Program-made: the position numbers and the translations under genes
Shown: positions 46,848 to 55,630 of the stretch, in pieces
How the letters are laid out: the number at the start of each line of letters is the position of its first letter
Position numbering within the stretch: the first letter of the stretch is position 1
The notes under the pieces: generated by a model
What the model was told of the DNA's origin: nothing
The model's input: the letters and a program-made list of their open reading frames with translations, nothing else
The model's database searches: none
DNA from: Acinetobacter sp. LoGeW2-3
Lineage (GTDB): Bacteria > Pseudomonadota > Gammaproteobacteria > Pseudomonadales > Moraxellaceae
Reading direction: 5' to 3'
Length of the DNA stretch: 64,000 bases
Assembly (NCBI RefSeq): GCF_002688565.1
Contig: NZ_CP024011.1
Coordinates: 2,356,001 to 2,420,000 of the forward strand

Positions 46848-47279
46848 ATGTTAATTTCAAGCAGAAGGATTGTGCATGCGCTGAGCTATGAGATTATTCT
46901 GTTGGTCATTATTGCGATTGCCCTGAGTTATATTTTTCATATGCCGATGGAAGTGACTGGAACTTTAGGTATTGCCATGGCAGTTACTTCAGTCTTCTGG
47001 AACATGCTGTTTAACCATTATTTTGAAAAGATCGAAGCTAAACATCAGCTGAAAAGAACCATTAAGATACGTATTGCCCATGCCATCGGTTTTGAAGGTG
47101 GTCTGATGTTGGCAACTATTCCAATGGTGGCTTATGCCTTAGAGATGAGCTTGTGGCAGGCAATTTTGACTGATCTAAGTTTGACGCTGTGTATTTTGGT
47201 TTATACCTTCATTTTCCAGTGGTTTTATGACCAGATTGAGCTAAAAATGGGAATTCGCCCTGAATATGCTAAAAGTTAA
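46848..47279 (+). CDS. aceI: PACE-family multidrug/biocide efflux transporter (AceI-like)
   Basis: Four-TM proton-coupled exporter of the proteobacterial antimicrobial compound efflux family. The 143-residue protein begins MLISSRRIVHALSYEIILL, with the conserved Glu15 needed for transport in AceI. It has NHYFEKIEAKH between the helices and a tandem bacterial transmembrane pair architecture. It is divergent from a LysR gene. Substrates (chlorhexidine, diamines) are inferred from the family; the exact paralog is not established. Confidence 0.85.
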   Translation: MLISSRRIVHALSYEIILLVIIAIALSYIFHMPMEVTGTLGIAMAVTSVFWNMLFNHYFEKIEAKHQLKRTIKIRIAHAIGFEGGLMLATIPMVAYALEMSLWQAILTDLSLTLCILVYTFIFQWFYDQIELKMGIRPEYAKS

Positions 47280-47306
47280 TCTGCTTTAAGGCATTTCATA
47301 ACCCAT

Positions 47307-47337
47307 AAAAAAGCACCTTAAATAAGGTGCTTTTTTA
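47307..47337. terminator. Bidirectional terminator
   Basis: AAAAAAGCACCTTA-AA-TAAGGTGCTTTTTT between the PACE gene and the convergent thiolase; T-runs lie on both strands. Confidence 0.92.
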
Positions 47338-47351
47338 GTAAAGTTTAAAGA

Positions 47352-48866
47352 TTATTTTTCAATAATCGCAGTGACACCTTGACCACCCGCTGCACAGATC
47401 GATACCAGTACACGACCTGAACCTTTCTGGTTTAATAATTTTGCAGCAGTCGCGATGATACGACCACCTGTTGCAGCAAATGGGTGACCCGCAGCCAGTG
47501 AAGAACCTTTTACGTTCAATTTCGCGCGGTCAATTGAACCCAATGGTGCATCCAGGCCTAAACGTTCTTTGCAGAATTTCGGATCTTCCCATGCTTTCAA
47601 GGTTGAAAGGACTTGAGATGCAAATGCCTCATGGATTTCATAGTAATCGAAGTCTTGAAGTTTCAGGCCAGCACGTTCCAACATACGTGGAACTGCATAA
47701 GCAGGTGCCATTAATAGACCTTCTTTCTTCTCAACGAAATCAACTGCAGCAGTTTCCTGGAAAGTCAGGTAAGCAAGTACTTCATGACCATTGGCTTTTG
47801 CCCATTCTTCAGATGCTAACAGTACACAAGATGCACCATCAGTCAGTGGAGTAGAGTTACCTGCAGTCATGGTACGTGCATCGCCCTTACCAAAAGCTGG
47901 TTTAAGTTTTGCCAGTTTTTCAACTGAAGAATCTGGACGCAGGTTATTGTCACGTTCTAAACCTAGGAAGGGGGTGATCAGGTCATCAAAGAAACCTTCT
48001 TCATAAGCAGCAGCCATTTTCTGGTGAGAAGATGCAGCCAGTTCATCCTGTGCTTCACGAGAAATGCCCCATTCCAGTGTCGTAATCGCCTGATGATCAC
48101 CCATAGACAGACCAGTACGCGGCTCACCATTTTTTGGTGCATCCATCAGGTCTTTCACATTAATTTTTGTTAAAGCTTTCAAACGGTCTTTTGCAGTTTT
48201 TGCAATGTTCAGTTCAAGTAAAGCTTTACGTAAACCATCACCAAATGCGATTGGCGCATCAGAAGTAGTATCTACACCACCAGCCACACCCACTTCGATT
48301 TGACCTAGGGCAATTTTATTGGCAACCAGAAATGCAGCTTGCAGACCCGTACCACATGCTTGTTGAATGTCATAAGCAGGGGTTTCAGGTGCTAGTGCTG
48401 TATTCAATACGCACTCACGGGTCATGTTAAAGTCACGGCTGTGTTTCAATACCGCACCCGCAACCACTTCACCCAGGCGTTGACCTTGTAAATTAAAACG
48501 TTCAATCAGGCCATTCAGGGCTGCGGTGAACATATCAGTATTGGATGCCGTAAAGTAAGCACCGTTAGAACGTGCAAAGGGAATGCGGTTACCACCGATA
48601 ATAGCAACGCGGCGAACTGTGTTTTGGCTCATGTTTTGGTCCTGTTGAACAGAAATCTGTGTTTTTGGTGTTGAGGTTTTATTGCTTGAAGTCGTTTTTT
48701 CCGCACGATTAGACGCAGCACGGGTGCGCGTGGTTTTCGTCGGACTTTTTTCTACAGGCGTTGCACTCGTCGTTTTGCTGGTGCGTTTGCGTGCTGTTGA
48801 TGGTTTTGACACGCTTTCGACTGCAGGATTCTCGACCGCTGGATTTTCTTGAGTTGTTTTGCTCAT
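47352..48866 (-). CDS. Acetyl-CoA C-acyltransferase (FadA2/FadI-like thiolase) with a basic N-terminal tail
   Basis: Thiolase for fatty-acid chain cleavage or condensation. The catalytic residues are visible as QQACGTGLQAAF (nucleophilic Cys), YYEIHEAFA, GHPFAATGGR (His) and CAAGGQG (second Cys). The annotated start gives 504 residues, about 78 more than usual. The tail is rich in Lys, Thr, Ser, Pro and Arg and includes ENPAVENPAVE. A second start, ATG at 48632 (MSQNTVRRVAII), has AGGA seven bases upstream and gives a normal-length enzyme. It is divergent from fabG4-htdX-like genes, as in Mycobacterium. Confidence 0.88.
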   Translation of the reverse strand: MSKTTQENPAVENPAVESVSKPSTARKRTSKTTSATPVEKSPTKTTRTRAASNRAEKTTSSNKTSTPKTQISVQQDQNMSQNTVRRVAIIGGNRIPFARSNGAYFTASNTDMFTAALNGLIERFNLQGQRLGEVVAGAVLKHSRDFNMTRECVLNTALAPETPAYDIQQACGTGLQAAFLVANKIALGQIEVGVAGGVDTTSDAPIAFGDGLRKALLELNIAKTAKDRLKALTKINVKDLMDAPKNGEPRTGLSMGDHQAITTLEWGISREAQDELAASSHQKMAAAYEEGFFDDLITPFLGLERDNNLRPDSSVEKLAKLKPAFGKGDARTMTAGNSTPLTDGASCVLLASEEWAKANGHEVLAYLTFQETAAVDFVEKKEGLLMAPAYAVPRMLERAGLKLQDFDYYEIHEAFASQVLSTLKAWEDPKFCKERLGLDAPLGSIDRAKLNVKGSSLAAGHPFAATGGRIIATAAKLLNQKGSGRVLVSICAAGGQGVTAIIEK

Positions 48867-49106
48867 AAGGCTTAACCAGGCAAATTGATCATCTTCTTGG
48901 CAGGTACATTAGCATAGAAGGCTATAGGCTGAATTGACTAGAATGACATTACAGACTGCGCTTAGGTCAAGTCATCTGCTTATTATCTCAAGTATTATTG
49001 ACCGGAATCTGATGGATCTATTGAAATATAAGTATCTGACATCATATTGAAGTTAAAGGATAACTTTAGATCAATCAAAAATTAATTTGTAAGAGAGATA
49101 ATAATC

Positions 49107-50498
49107 ATGACTGACCAGTACCAAGCGTTCGCAAAATCTCCTATTGGTAAATTTGTCATCAAAAACCTGGGGCTTCCATCCCCAACTTTTCTTGAGCGCT
49201 ATGAGTCTGCAACGCCTGTAGTAAAAGGTGCTGTTTTAGTAGGTGCTGCACCTGGTAGTACTTTGACCGGTTCAATTGCACATGTTTTGGCAAATATTCA
49301 TGCCAATAGTTATGCAGGTAATAATGCTGAGCTTCAGCAAGCAGCAGCACAAGCAGGTCTGAATCTGAGTGCATTTAACCAGGGTGATAAAGAGTCAAAA
49401 TTCAAAGTGGCAATTTTTGATGCGTCAGGTATTCAAAATTCTGATGACTTAAAAGCACTATACGATTTCTTTAATCCGATTGCGCGTCAAATTCAGGCAT
49501 CTGGTCGTGTGGTGATTGTAGGAACAACTCCTGAATCTGCAACTTCAGTGAAACAGGCAATTGCACAACGCGCACTTGAAGGTTTTGTGAAATCAGTCGG
49601 TAAAGAATTCAAGAAAGGCATCGCAGCGAACCTGATCTATGTCGACAATGGTGCTGAAGCAAATCTTGAGTCTGCACTACGTTTTGCGATTTCTCCGCGT
49701 TCTGCTTATGTGTCTGGTCAGGTGATTCGCGTATCTCCAGCAGCAACTCAAGATGTAGATTGGACTAAACCATTGGCAGGTAAAACTGCAGTGGTGACAG
49801 GTGCAAGTCGTGGGATCGGTGAAGCGATTGCACATGTACTTGCACGTGATGGCGCGCATGTAATCTGTTTAGATGTTCCACAACAGCAAGCAGATCTTGA
49901 CCGTGTAGCTGGTGAAATTGGTGGATCTACACTGGCAATCGACATCACTGCAGCTGATGCAGGCGAGAAAATCAAAGCTGCTGCAGCTGCACAGGGTGGT
50001 TTAGATATCATCGTACATAATGCTGGTATTACCCGTGACAAGACACTGGCAAACATGAAGCCTGAGCTGTGGGATCTGGTGATCAATATCAACCTGTCAG
50101 CAATTGAACGTGTAAATGACTATCTATTGTCGAATGATGGTCTGAATGCCAATGGCCGTATTATCTGTGTATCTTCAATTTCTGGTATTGCAGGTAACTT
50201 GGGGCAAACTAACTATGCAGCGTCTAAAGCGGGTGTGGTCGGTATTGTGAAATATACAGCACCAACGTTAAGCAATGGCATTACCATTAACGCTGTTGCT
50301 CCTGGTTTTATTGAGACTCAAATGACTGCAGCGATTCCATTTGCGATTCGTGAAGCTGGCCGCCGTATGAACTCGATGAGTCAAGGTGGCTTGCCGGTTG
50401 ACGTAGCAGAAACAATTGCGATGTTTGCTTCAACGGCATCTACAGGTCTGAATGGCAACGTGGTTCGTGTTTGTGGTCAGAGTCTGTTAGGGGCTTAA
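49107..50498 (+). CDS. fabG: High-molecular-weight 3-oxoacyl-ACP/CoA reductase (FabG4-like)
   Basis: The 463-residue protein has two domains. An N-terminal Rossmann-like domain (about residues 1-205, including QRALEGFVKSVGKEF) is followed by a C-terminal SDR domain. The SDR has the cofactor motif VTGASRGIGEAIA, NAGITRD and the catalytic Ser-Tyr-Lys in SSISG and YAASK. The C-terminus IETQMTAAIP...VRVCGQSLLGA closely matches what I recall of M. tuberculosis FabG4. It probably reduces 3-oxoacyl-CoA/ACP with NADH. Repeat copy 2 follows its stop. Confidence 0.88.
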   Translation: MTDQYQAFAKSPIGKFVIKNLGLPSPTFLERYESATPVVKGAVLVGAAPGSTLTGSIAHVLANIHANSYAGNNAELQQAAAQAGLNLSAFNQGDKESKFKVAIFDASGIQNSDDLKALYDFFNPIARQIQASGRVVIVGTTPESATSVKQAIAQRALEGFVKSVGKEFKKGIAANLIYVDNGAEANLESALRFAISPRSAYVSGQVIRVSPAATQDVDWTKPLAGKTAVVTGASRGIGEAIAHVLARDGAHVICLDVPQQQADLDRVAGEIGGSTLAIDITAADAGEKIKAAAAAQGGLDIIVHNAGITRDKTLANMKPELWDLVININLSAIERVNDYLLSNDGLNANGRIICVSSISGIAGNLGQTNYAASKAGVVGIVKYTAPTLSNGITINAVAPGFIETQMTAAIPFAIREAGRRMNSMSQGGLPVDVAETIAMFASTASTGLNGNVVRVCGQSLLGA

Positions 50499-50501
50499 TG
50501 G

Positions 50502-50574
50502 AATCTCTCCCGACCTCTCTTTTATAAAGAGAGGAGAAGTCCCCCTTTTATAAAGGGGGACTTAGGGGGATTAA
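50502..50574. repeat. Double-hairpin (BIME-like) repeat, copy 2
   Basis: Inverted copy of the element at 20633-20708. Read on the minus strand, the two hairpins are TCCCCCTTT/AAAGGGGGA and CCTCTCTTT/AAAGAGAGG. The second stem differs from copy 1 by a paired C-to-T and G-to-A change that keeps the stem intact. It lies directly after the fabG stop. Confidence 0.85.
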
Positions 50575-50680
50575 AACTCCAAGCATTCTCAAAACCTCTC
50601 CAGTACTTCACTTTCATACAATGATTGAAGTATGCTCAGGAGAGGTCACTTTATAAAGATAATATTTCCAAAGGTTCAGT

Positions 50681-51535
50681 ATGCATACTCGCCATTTTAG
50701 TCAACTTCCAAAGCCGTATCTTGCTTATCCAAAAATCATTCAGGGCTTGATTGCGAAAAAGCCAAAGGGTGAAAAAGTTCTGCTGCAAGTTGAATATGTG
50801 GTGGATTCATTCAAGGTCGATCAAAAGCATTTAAAAGCTTATAACGCTGTATGTGGCTTTAAGAACAATGGCTATATTCCAGCGATCTATCTGGCGGTAC
50901 TGTCACAAAGCCTGCAAATGCACATGATGACCTCTGAAGCTTTCCCATTCCCAATTTTGGGTCTGGTACATATTCGTAATCAGGTCAAGCAATACCGTAA
51001 AGTGGGCTTAAATGAACAGCTGACTTTGTCTTGCAAGTTTGGTGAATTACAGCCACATGATAAAGGCGTACAGTTTGATTTCATCACTACCGTGAAAGTG
51101 GGTAATGATGTTGTAGTAGAAGCATTGACGACTTATCTGTCACGTCAGAAAACTGATGGTAAAGCGGCTGTAAAAGCTGCTGAAAGCAAGACACCAAATT
51201 ATGAAGTGAATGCAGAATGGGACATCTCTGAAAACACGGGCCGTCGTTATGCCATGTCTTCAGGCGATTTCAACTTGATCCATATTCATGCGCTAACAGC
51301 TAAAGCTTTTGGCTTCAAACAGGCGATTGCACATGGCATGTGGAGCAAGGCAAGAGCCTTGGCGAGCCTGACTTTACCAGATGCTTATGAAGCAGATGTC
51401 TGGTTCAAGTTGCCAATGTATCTGCCATCTAAAGTACAATTCATGACCGAAAAATCAGGTAATGATACCGAGTTTCTAATCCGTAACTCGAAAAGTCAGA
51501 AACCACATGTTTCGGGAAGCATCAAAGCACTGTAA
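50681..51535 (+). CDS. MaoC-family (R)-specific enoyl-CoA hydratase/dehydratase (HtdX-like)
   Basis: Hot-dog-fold dehydratase of 284 residues with two halves. The second half has SGDFNLIHIHALTAKAFGF-type hydratase-2 catalytic residues (Asp and His) and AIAHGMW. It would interconvert 3-hydroxyacyl- and enoyl-CoA, the step between FabG and later reduction or cleavage. It follows fabG by about 180 bp, with a repeat between. This is the order of fabG4-htdX in Mycobacterium. The role in a fatty-acid or storage pathway is inferred. Confidence 0.85.
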   Translation: MHTRHFSQLPKPYLAYPKIIQGLIAKKPKGEKVLLQVEYVVDSFKVDQKHLKAYNAVCGFKNNGYIPAIYLAVLSQSLQMHMMTSEAFPFPILGLVHIRNQVKQYRKVGLNEQLTLSCKFGELQPHDKGVQFDFITTVKVGNDVVVEALTTYLSRQKTDGKAAVKAAESKTPNYEVNAEWDISENTGRRYAMSSGDFNLIHIHALTAKAFGFKQAIAHGMWSKARALASLTLPDAYEADVWFKLPMYLPSKVQFMTEKSGNDTEFLIRNSKSQKPHVSGSIKAL

Positions 51536-51542
51536 AGATTTA

Positions 51543-51574
51543 GAAAAAGCCTAAACTTGATTTAGGCTTTTTTA
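51543..51574 (+). terminator. Terminator after the maoC-like gene
   Basis: AAAAAGCCTAAA-CTTGA-TTTAGGCTTTTTTT hairpin with a T-tract. Confidence 0.9.
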
Positions 51575-51630
51575 TTTGGATTCCTAATAAATATTCGATT
51601 TCAGTTACAACATGAGCCAAGGAAGGACAC

Positions 51631-52884
51631 ATGAAACCGATTAAAGAATTTTTGACTGTCAGTACTGATAATTATCAGGGCTATGTATATCCACGTTTTC
51701 ATGATTTGGCAGTACAGTTTAGCTGTTTTCAGGATGCCCGTGCCGGACAGGGTGGTGCAGCATTAGTGGTCTACCATCAGGGTGAAAAGGTGCTAGATAT
51801 CTATACTGGCAAGAAATCTGAACAGGAACCGTGGCAGCCAGATACCATGTCGGTATGTTATTCCACCGGGAAAGGTGTACTCGCGACTTTGGCACATATT
51901 CTGGTGAGTCGTGGATTAATCAGTTATGACACGCCTGTAGCAGAATACTGGCCAGAATTTGCCCAGCAGAGTAAAGGCCAGATCACGCTGGCACACATGC
52001 TGAGTCATCAAAGTGGTCTTTATGATATTCGCAATATCATTGATGATGCCCGCGAGATGCTAGACTGGTCGCATATGCTGGAACGGATTGCTGCAACTAA
52101 GCCACGTTTTGAACTAGGTACAGCTGCGGCTTATCAGCCCTTGACCTTTGGTTGGCAAGTGGGTGGAGCATTAGAAAAAGCCACCGGCAAAACGCTAGCT
52201 AAATTGATGAACGAATATCTGGTAAAGCCATTACAGTTGGATGGCGCTTATTTTGGTGTGCCTGAACATGAGTTTTCACGTGTAGCGCGACCAATTCATC
52301 GTAAGAAAACAGAGATCCAACCACGAGCAGAAAAGACTCAGCCGAGAGCAAGAAAACCAAATCTGATGGAACGAGTCTTGCAATGGAGTGGGCAGAATCC
52401 ACAGGATTTTCAGGATGCCATGATTCCCAAAGGCATGAAGAAGCTGAATTTCTTTAGTGATGAAGGGTTAAAAGCCATTATACCTGCTGCAACGGGTGTA
52501 TTTACGGCGAACAGTCTGGCAAGAGTCTACGCCATGCTGGCACAGCAAGGCCAATGGCAAGAACAAGAACTGATTTCACAAGATATTTTTAAGCGTTTAA
52601 GCACGGTGAAATATACCCATCGTGACCGGATCATGCCACTTCCGATGCATTGGCGTCTGGGTTACCACCGTATCTTAACTTTGGGCAAATCGACTAAAGG
52701 CTTTGGTCATGTCGGTTTTAATGGTTCTGGAGCTTGGTGTGATCCAGATCGGAACCTGAGTTTTGCCTATACCCATAATTTTCCAGTAGCTTCCATTACA
52801 GGGGATTATCGTCTTTGGGGGTTAACCCAGGAAGCTTTACGCTGTGCTGATCAGATCCAGACTGGACGAAAGGGTTGGTTTTAG
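51631..52884 (+). CDS. Serine hydrolase, beta-lactamase/EstB family (family VIII esterase-like)
   Basis: The 417-residue protein has the serine-lysine catalytic pair in YSTGKG (Ser78, Lys81) and the later AAYQPLTFGWQVG region where the conserved Tyr lies. No signal peptide is visible, so it is probably cytoplasmic, as in EstB-type esterases. A basic Arg/Lys-rich insert (IQPRAEKTQPRARKP) is present. It follows AAGGAAGG. Substrate unknown; a beta-lactamase role is unlikely without export. Confidence 0.83.
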   Translation: MKPIKEFLTVSTDNYQGYVYPRFHDLAVQFSCFQDARAGQGGAALVVYHQGEKVLDIYTGKKSEQEPWQPDTMSVCYSTGKGVLATLAHILVSRGLISYDTPVAEYWPEFAQQSKGQITLAHMLSHQSGLYDIRNIIDDAREMLDWSHMLERIAATKPRFELGTAAAYQPLTFGWQVGGALEKATGKTLAKLMNEYLVKPLQLDGAYFGVPEHEFSRVARPIHRKKTEIQPRAEKTQPRARKPNLMERVLQWSGQNPQDFQDAMIPKGMKKLNFFSDEGLKAIIPAATGVFTANSLARVYAMLAQQGQWQEQELISQDIFKRLSTVKYTHRDRIMPLPMHWRLGYHRILTLGKSTKGFGHVGFNGSGAWCDPDRNLSFAYTHNFPVASITGDYRLWGLTQEALRCADQIQTGRKGWF

Positions 52885-52967
52885 GATTCTAGATAAATTA
52901 ATGCAATTTACCTAACGCTATTCACTATGCTATGTTGCCGCACAATGAACTTGCTGAATCTAGAGTC

Positions 52968-53417
52968 ATGAAGAAAGTTGTTTTGATTCCATTGGTCGCA
53001 ACTGCTGCACTGTGGGGTTGTCAGGAGACAAAGCAGGATAAGGCCCAAACTGCAGTTGAAGCAAAGGCAATGCAAACAGCTTGGGCAGGTGAATATCAAG
53101 GGACCACACCCTGTATGGGATGTTTATCCAGCTGTGAAGATTGCCCGGGCATGGCAGTGAAACTTCGACTGAATGAAAATGAAACCTTTGTGCTGGAACG
53201 TGAAAGTCTAAGTGGTCATAACGAGATCGAAATCATCACCGGTAAAATCCGTTTCCGGGATGATAGTCGCCAGAAGATTGAGCTGGTCAATGTCGCTAAA
53301 CGTAATTTACTGTTTGTTGATCTGGAAAAGGGCTTGCTAGAAATACGTGAAGATCAAACAGGCAAACGCTACCAGATGCAAAGTGATTTTATTTTAGCTG
53401 AAAGTCTCAATTCTTAA
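52968..53417 (+). CDS. NlpE-like lipoprotein with an expanded Cys cluster
   Basis: Short lipoprotein (149 residues): signal MKKVVLIPLVATAALWGC with the lipobox Cys18. The NlpE N-terminal-like domain starts EYQGTTPC. NlpE is an outer-membrane copper and surface sensor in E. coli; its usual motif is one CxxC. Here the loop is CMGCLSSCEDC, i.e. two CxxC pairs. Only the N-terminal NlpE domain is present. ATG at 52968 is chosen because the signal peptide starts there. Metal binding is an inference. Confidence 0.75.
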   Translation: MKKVVLIPLVATAALWGCQETKQDKAQTAVEAKAMQTAWAGEYQGTTPCMGCLSSCEDCPGMAVKLRLNENETFVLERESLSGHNEIEIITGKIRFRDDSRQKIELVNVAKRNLLFVDLEKGLLEIREDQTGKRYQMQSDFILAESLNS

Positions 53418-53434
53418 TAAAAGCTTCTGTTTTA

Positions 53435-53470
53435 TATCCCTTTTTTAGTCTGAATAGAAAAGGGATTTTT
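53435..53470 (+). terminator. Terminator after the nlpE-like gene
   Basis: ATCCCTTTT...AAAAGGGAT hairpin followed by T5. Confidence 0.8.
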
Positions 53471-53545
53471 ATTTATTCAATTCCTGCATTTATTTCACTA
53501 TTTATCAAAAAAACAGTATGCTTAGACCTGTAAAAAGGAGCATAC

Positions 53546-55627
53546 ATGTATCAGGTACTTGCGCGAAAATATCGTCCTCGTAATTTCAATGAATTGGTGG
53601 GTCAAAACCACGTTTCTCGTGCTTTAACCAGTGCACTAGAACGCGGTCGTCTGCACCACGCCTATTTGTTTACGGGCACGCGCGGTGTGGGTAAGACTAC
53701 AATTGCACGTATTCTTGCAAAATGTCTGAACTGTGAAACTGGCGTGACTTCGACCCCATGTGAAGTATGTCCAACCTGTACAGCAGTAAATGAAGGCCGT
53801 TTTATCGACTTGATCGAAATTGATGCTGCTTCACGTACAAAAGTTGAAGATACACGTGAACTGTTAGATAACGTTCCCTATGCACCGACTCAAGGTCGCT
53901 TTAAGGTCTACCTGATCGATGAAGTGCACATGCTCTCCACCCATTCTTTCAATGCCTTGTTAAAAACGCTGGAAGAACCGCCTGAACATGTGAAGTTCCT
54001 GTTTGCAACCACAGATCCGCAAAAGCTCCCGATTACCGTGATTTCGCGCTGCCTGCAGTTTACTTTGCGCCCATTGGCAGTCGATGAAATTACCGATCAC
54101 TTGGGCCATATTTTACAAAAAGAAAGTATCCAGGCGGATCAAGATGCGATCTGGCAAATTGCCGAATCAGCACAAGGCTCGCTCCGTGATGCACTGTCTT
54201 TGACTGATCAGGCGATTGCCTATGGTCAGGGTGCGATTCAGCATCAAGACGTGAAAGATATGCTGGGTCTGATTGATCGTACCATTATCTATGACCTGAT
54301 TTTGGCAATTCACCAAAACCAGAAAGCACGTGTTAGTGAACTGTTATTCCAGTTCCGCCAGCAGGCACTGGATGTTTCACTGGTATTGGATCAGTTGATT
54401 TCAACCTTGCATGAACTGGCACTTTTACAATACCTGCCAGATTTAAGCCTGAAATATAGCGCTGAAATTAACCAGAAAATCATGCAGCTCTCAGGGCTGA
54501 TCTCAGCACAAGATCTACAGCTATATTATCAAATTGCTTGTAAGGGTCGTGCTGATCTGCAAATGGCAGTGACACAGGAACAAGGTTTTGAAATGACTGT
54601 GCTGCGATTGTTAGCATTCCGACCATTGCAGCCGAATGAAATTCCAGCCAATACCGTACAAATACAACAAATTTCACCGCAACAAGCAGCAGTATCTCAG
54701 CAAAGTGTGGCGCCACAACAGGAAAGTGCCCCAGTGGCACCAGCTGTAGTCGAAGATTTCCCATTAGATGATGGTTATGAGGATGAGCCTGAATATAGCC
54801 CAGCATCGGCACAGTCTGAGCCATCTTCCGATGATTTTCTTGATGATGAAGCTGAACCAGATCTAAATACAGCACCTGCTGAAGTGCAGCCAGTAGAAAC
54901 AGCTCCAGTTGAGCAGCCAAGTGCAGATCAGATTATGTTTGATCCAAGCGTGGAAGACGGACTGTTTGGTTTTGATGATGTGCCGTCAGAACCAGCTGAA
55001 GCAAGTTCTGAAGCTAGCAGTGATGATTTCCTATTGGAAGAATATCTTCCTGAGGATCAGGTTGCTGTACTAGAAGAACAGAATAAGCCTGAATTGAATT
55101 TGTCAGCAGAACCTGAACAAGAAACTGCTACGAATACAGCAGTTGAAATTCAGACAGAAGCTGTCCCTCTCCAGACAGCAAATGTGGATATTTCAACAGA
55201 TCGTAACTTAATGCCACAGGATATCCTGCAAATTCCGGTACAGGACATGCAGGGTGAATGGACGGTTGAAAAATGGGAATTCTGGTTCCGGAATAGTCAA
55301 CTTTCACCAGCCGTACAGGAACTGGCGCAGTACGGCATCATGACTGGACAGATTGGGGAAGAATCAGTTTTTCATATTCCAGAACGTTACCAGCAGCTAC
55401 TGACTCAGTTACAACATAAACTAGAAGAAGCACTGAAACAGCAGTGGGCAGGTACGCACTTCAAGGTGAAATTTGAAGATGTCAATGAACTGACACCGTA
55501 CACCATGCAGCATGAACGGAAGGCACGTGCATATAAACGTGCCGAAGAATTGCTACATGCAGAACCAGCCGTGAAAGATCTGGTACAAAACTTCGATGCT
55601 GAATTAAAGAATATTCAGCTGAAATAA
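53546..55627 (+). CDS. dnaX: DNA polymerase III subunits tau/gamma
   Basis: Clamp-loader ATPase. The 693-residue protein has Walker A GTRGVGKTTIA (about residue 45), a zinc knot (CLNCETGVTSTPCEVCPTC) and NALLKTLEEPPEHV. A long acidic linker (about residues 390-550) has two SSDDFL repeats and precedes the C-terminal polymerase-binding domain. The linker region carries no A-rich slippery heptamer like the E. coli gamma site, so a frameshifted gamma form is not evident. AAAAAGGAG precedes the ATG. Confidence 0.93.
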   Translation: MYQVLARKYRPRNFNELVGQNHVSRALTSALERGRLHHAYLFTGTRGVGKTTIARILAKCLNCETGVTSTPCEVCPTCTAVNEGRFIDLIEIDAASRTKVEDTRELLDNVPYAPTQGRFKVYLIDEVHMLSTHSFNALLKTLEEPPEHVKFLFATTDPQKLPITVISRCLQFTLRPLAVDEITDHLGHILQKESIQADQDAIWQIAESAQGSLRDALSLTDQAIAYGQGAIQHQDVKDMLGLIDRTIIYDLILAIHQNQKARVSELLFQFRQQALDVSLVLDQLISTLHELALLQYLPDLSLKYSAEINQKIMQLSGLISAQDLQLYYQIACKGRADLQMAVTQEQGFEMTVLRLLAFRPLQPNEIPANTVQIQQISPQQAAVSQQSVAPQQESAPVAPAVVEDFPLDDGYEDEPEYSPASAQSEPSSDDFLDDEAEPDLNTAPAEVQPVETAPVEQPSADQIMFDPSVEDGLFGFDDVPSEPAEASSEASSDDFLLEEYLPEDQVAVLEEQNKPELNLSAEPEQETATNTAVEIQTEAVPLQTANVDISTDRNLMPQDILQIPVQDMQGEWTVEKWEFWFRNSQLSPAVQELAQYGIMTGQIGEESVFHIPERYQQLLTQLQHKLEEALKQQWAGTHFKVKFEDVNELTPYTMQHERKARAYKRAEELLHAEPAVKDLVQNFDAELKNIQLK

Positions 55628-55630
55628 GTT

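Noticed and set aside
51631..52884. A beta-lactamase resistance gene
   Set aside because: The Ser-x-x-Lys motif is present, but there is no signal peptide and the protein resembles cytoplasmic EstB-type esterases.
53546..55627. Programmed frameshift for a gamma form of dnaX
   Set aside because: No A-rich slippery heptamer followed by a stem-loop is seen in the region between the ATPase and the C-terminal domains.
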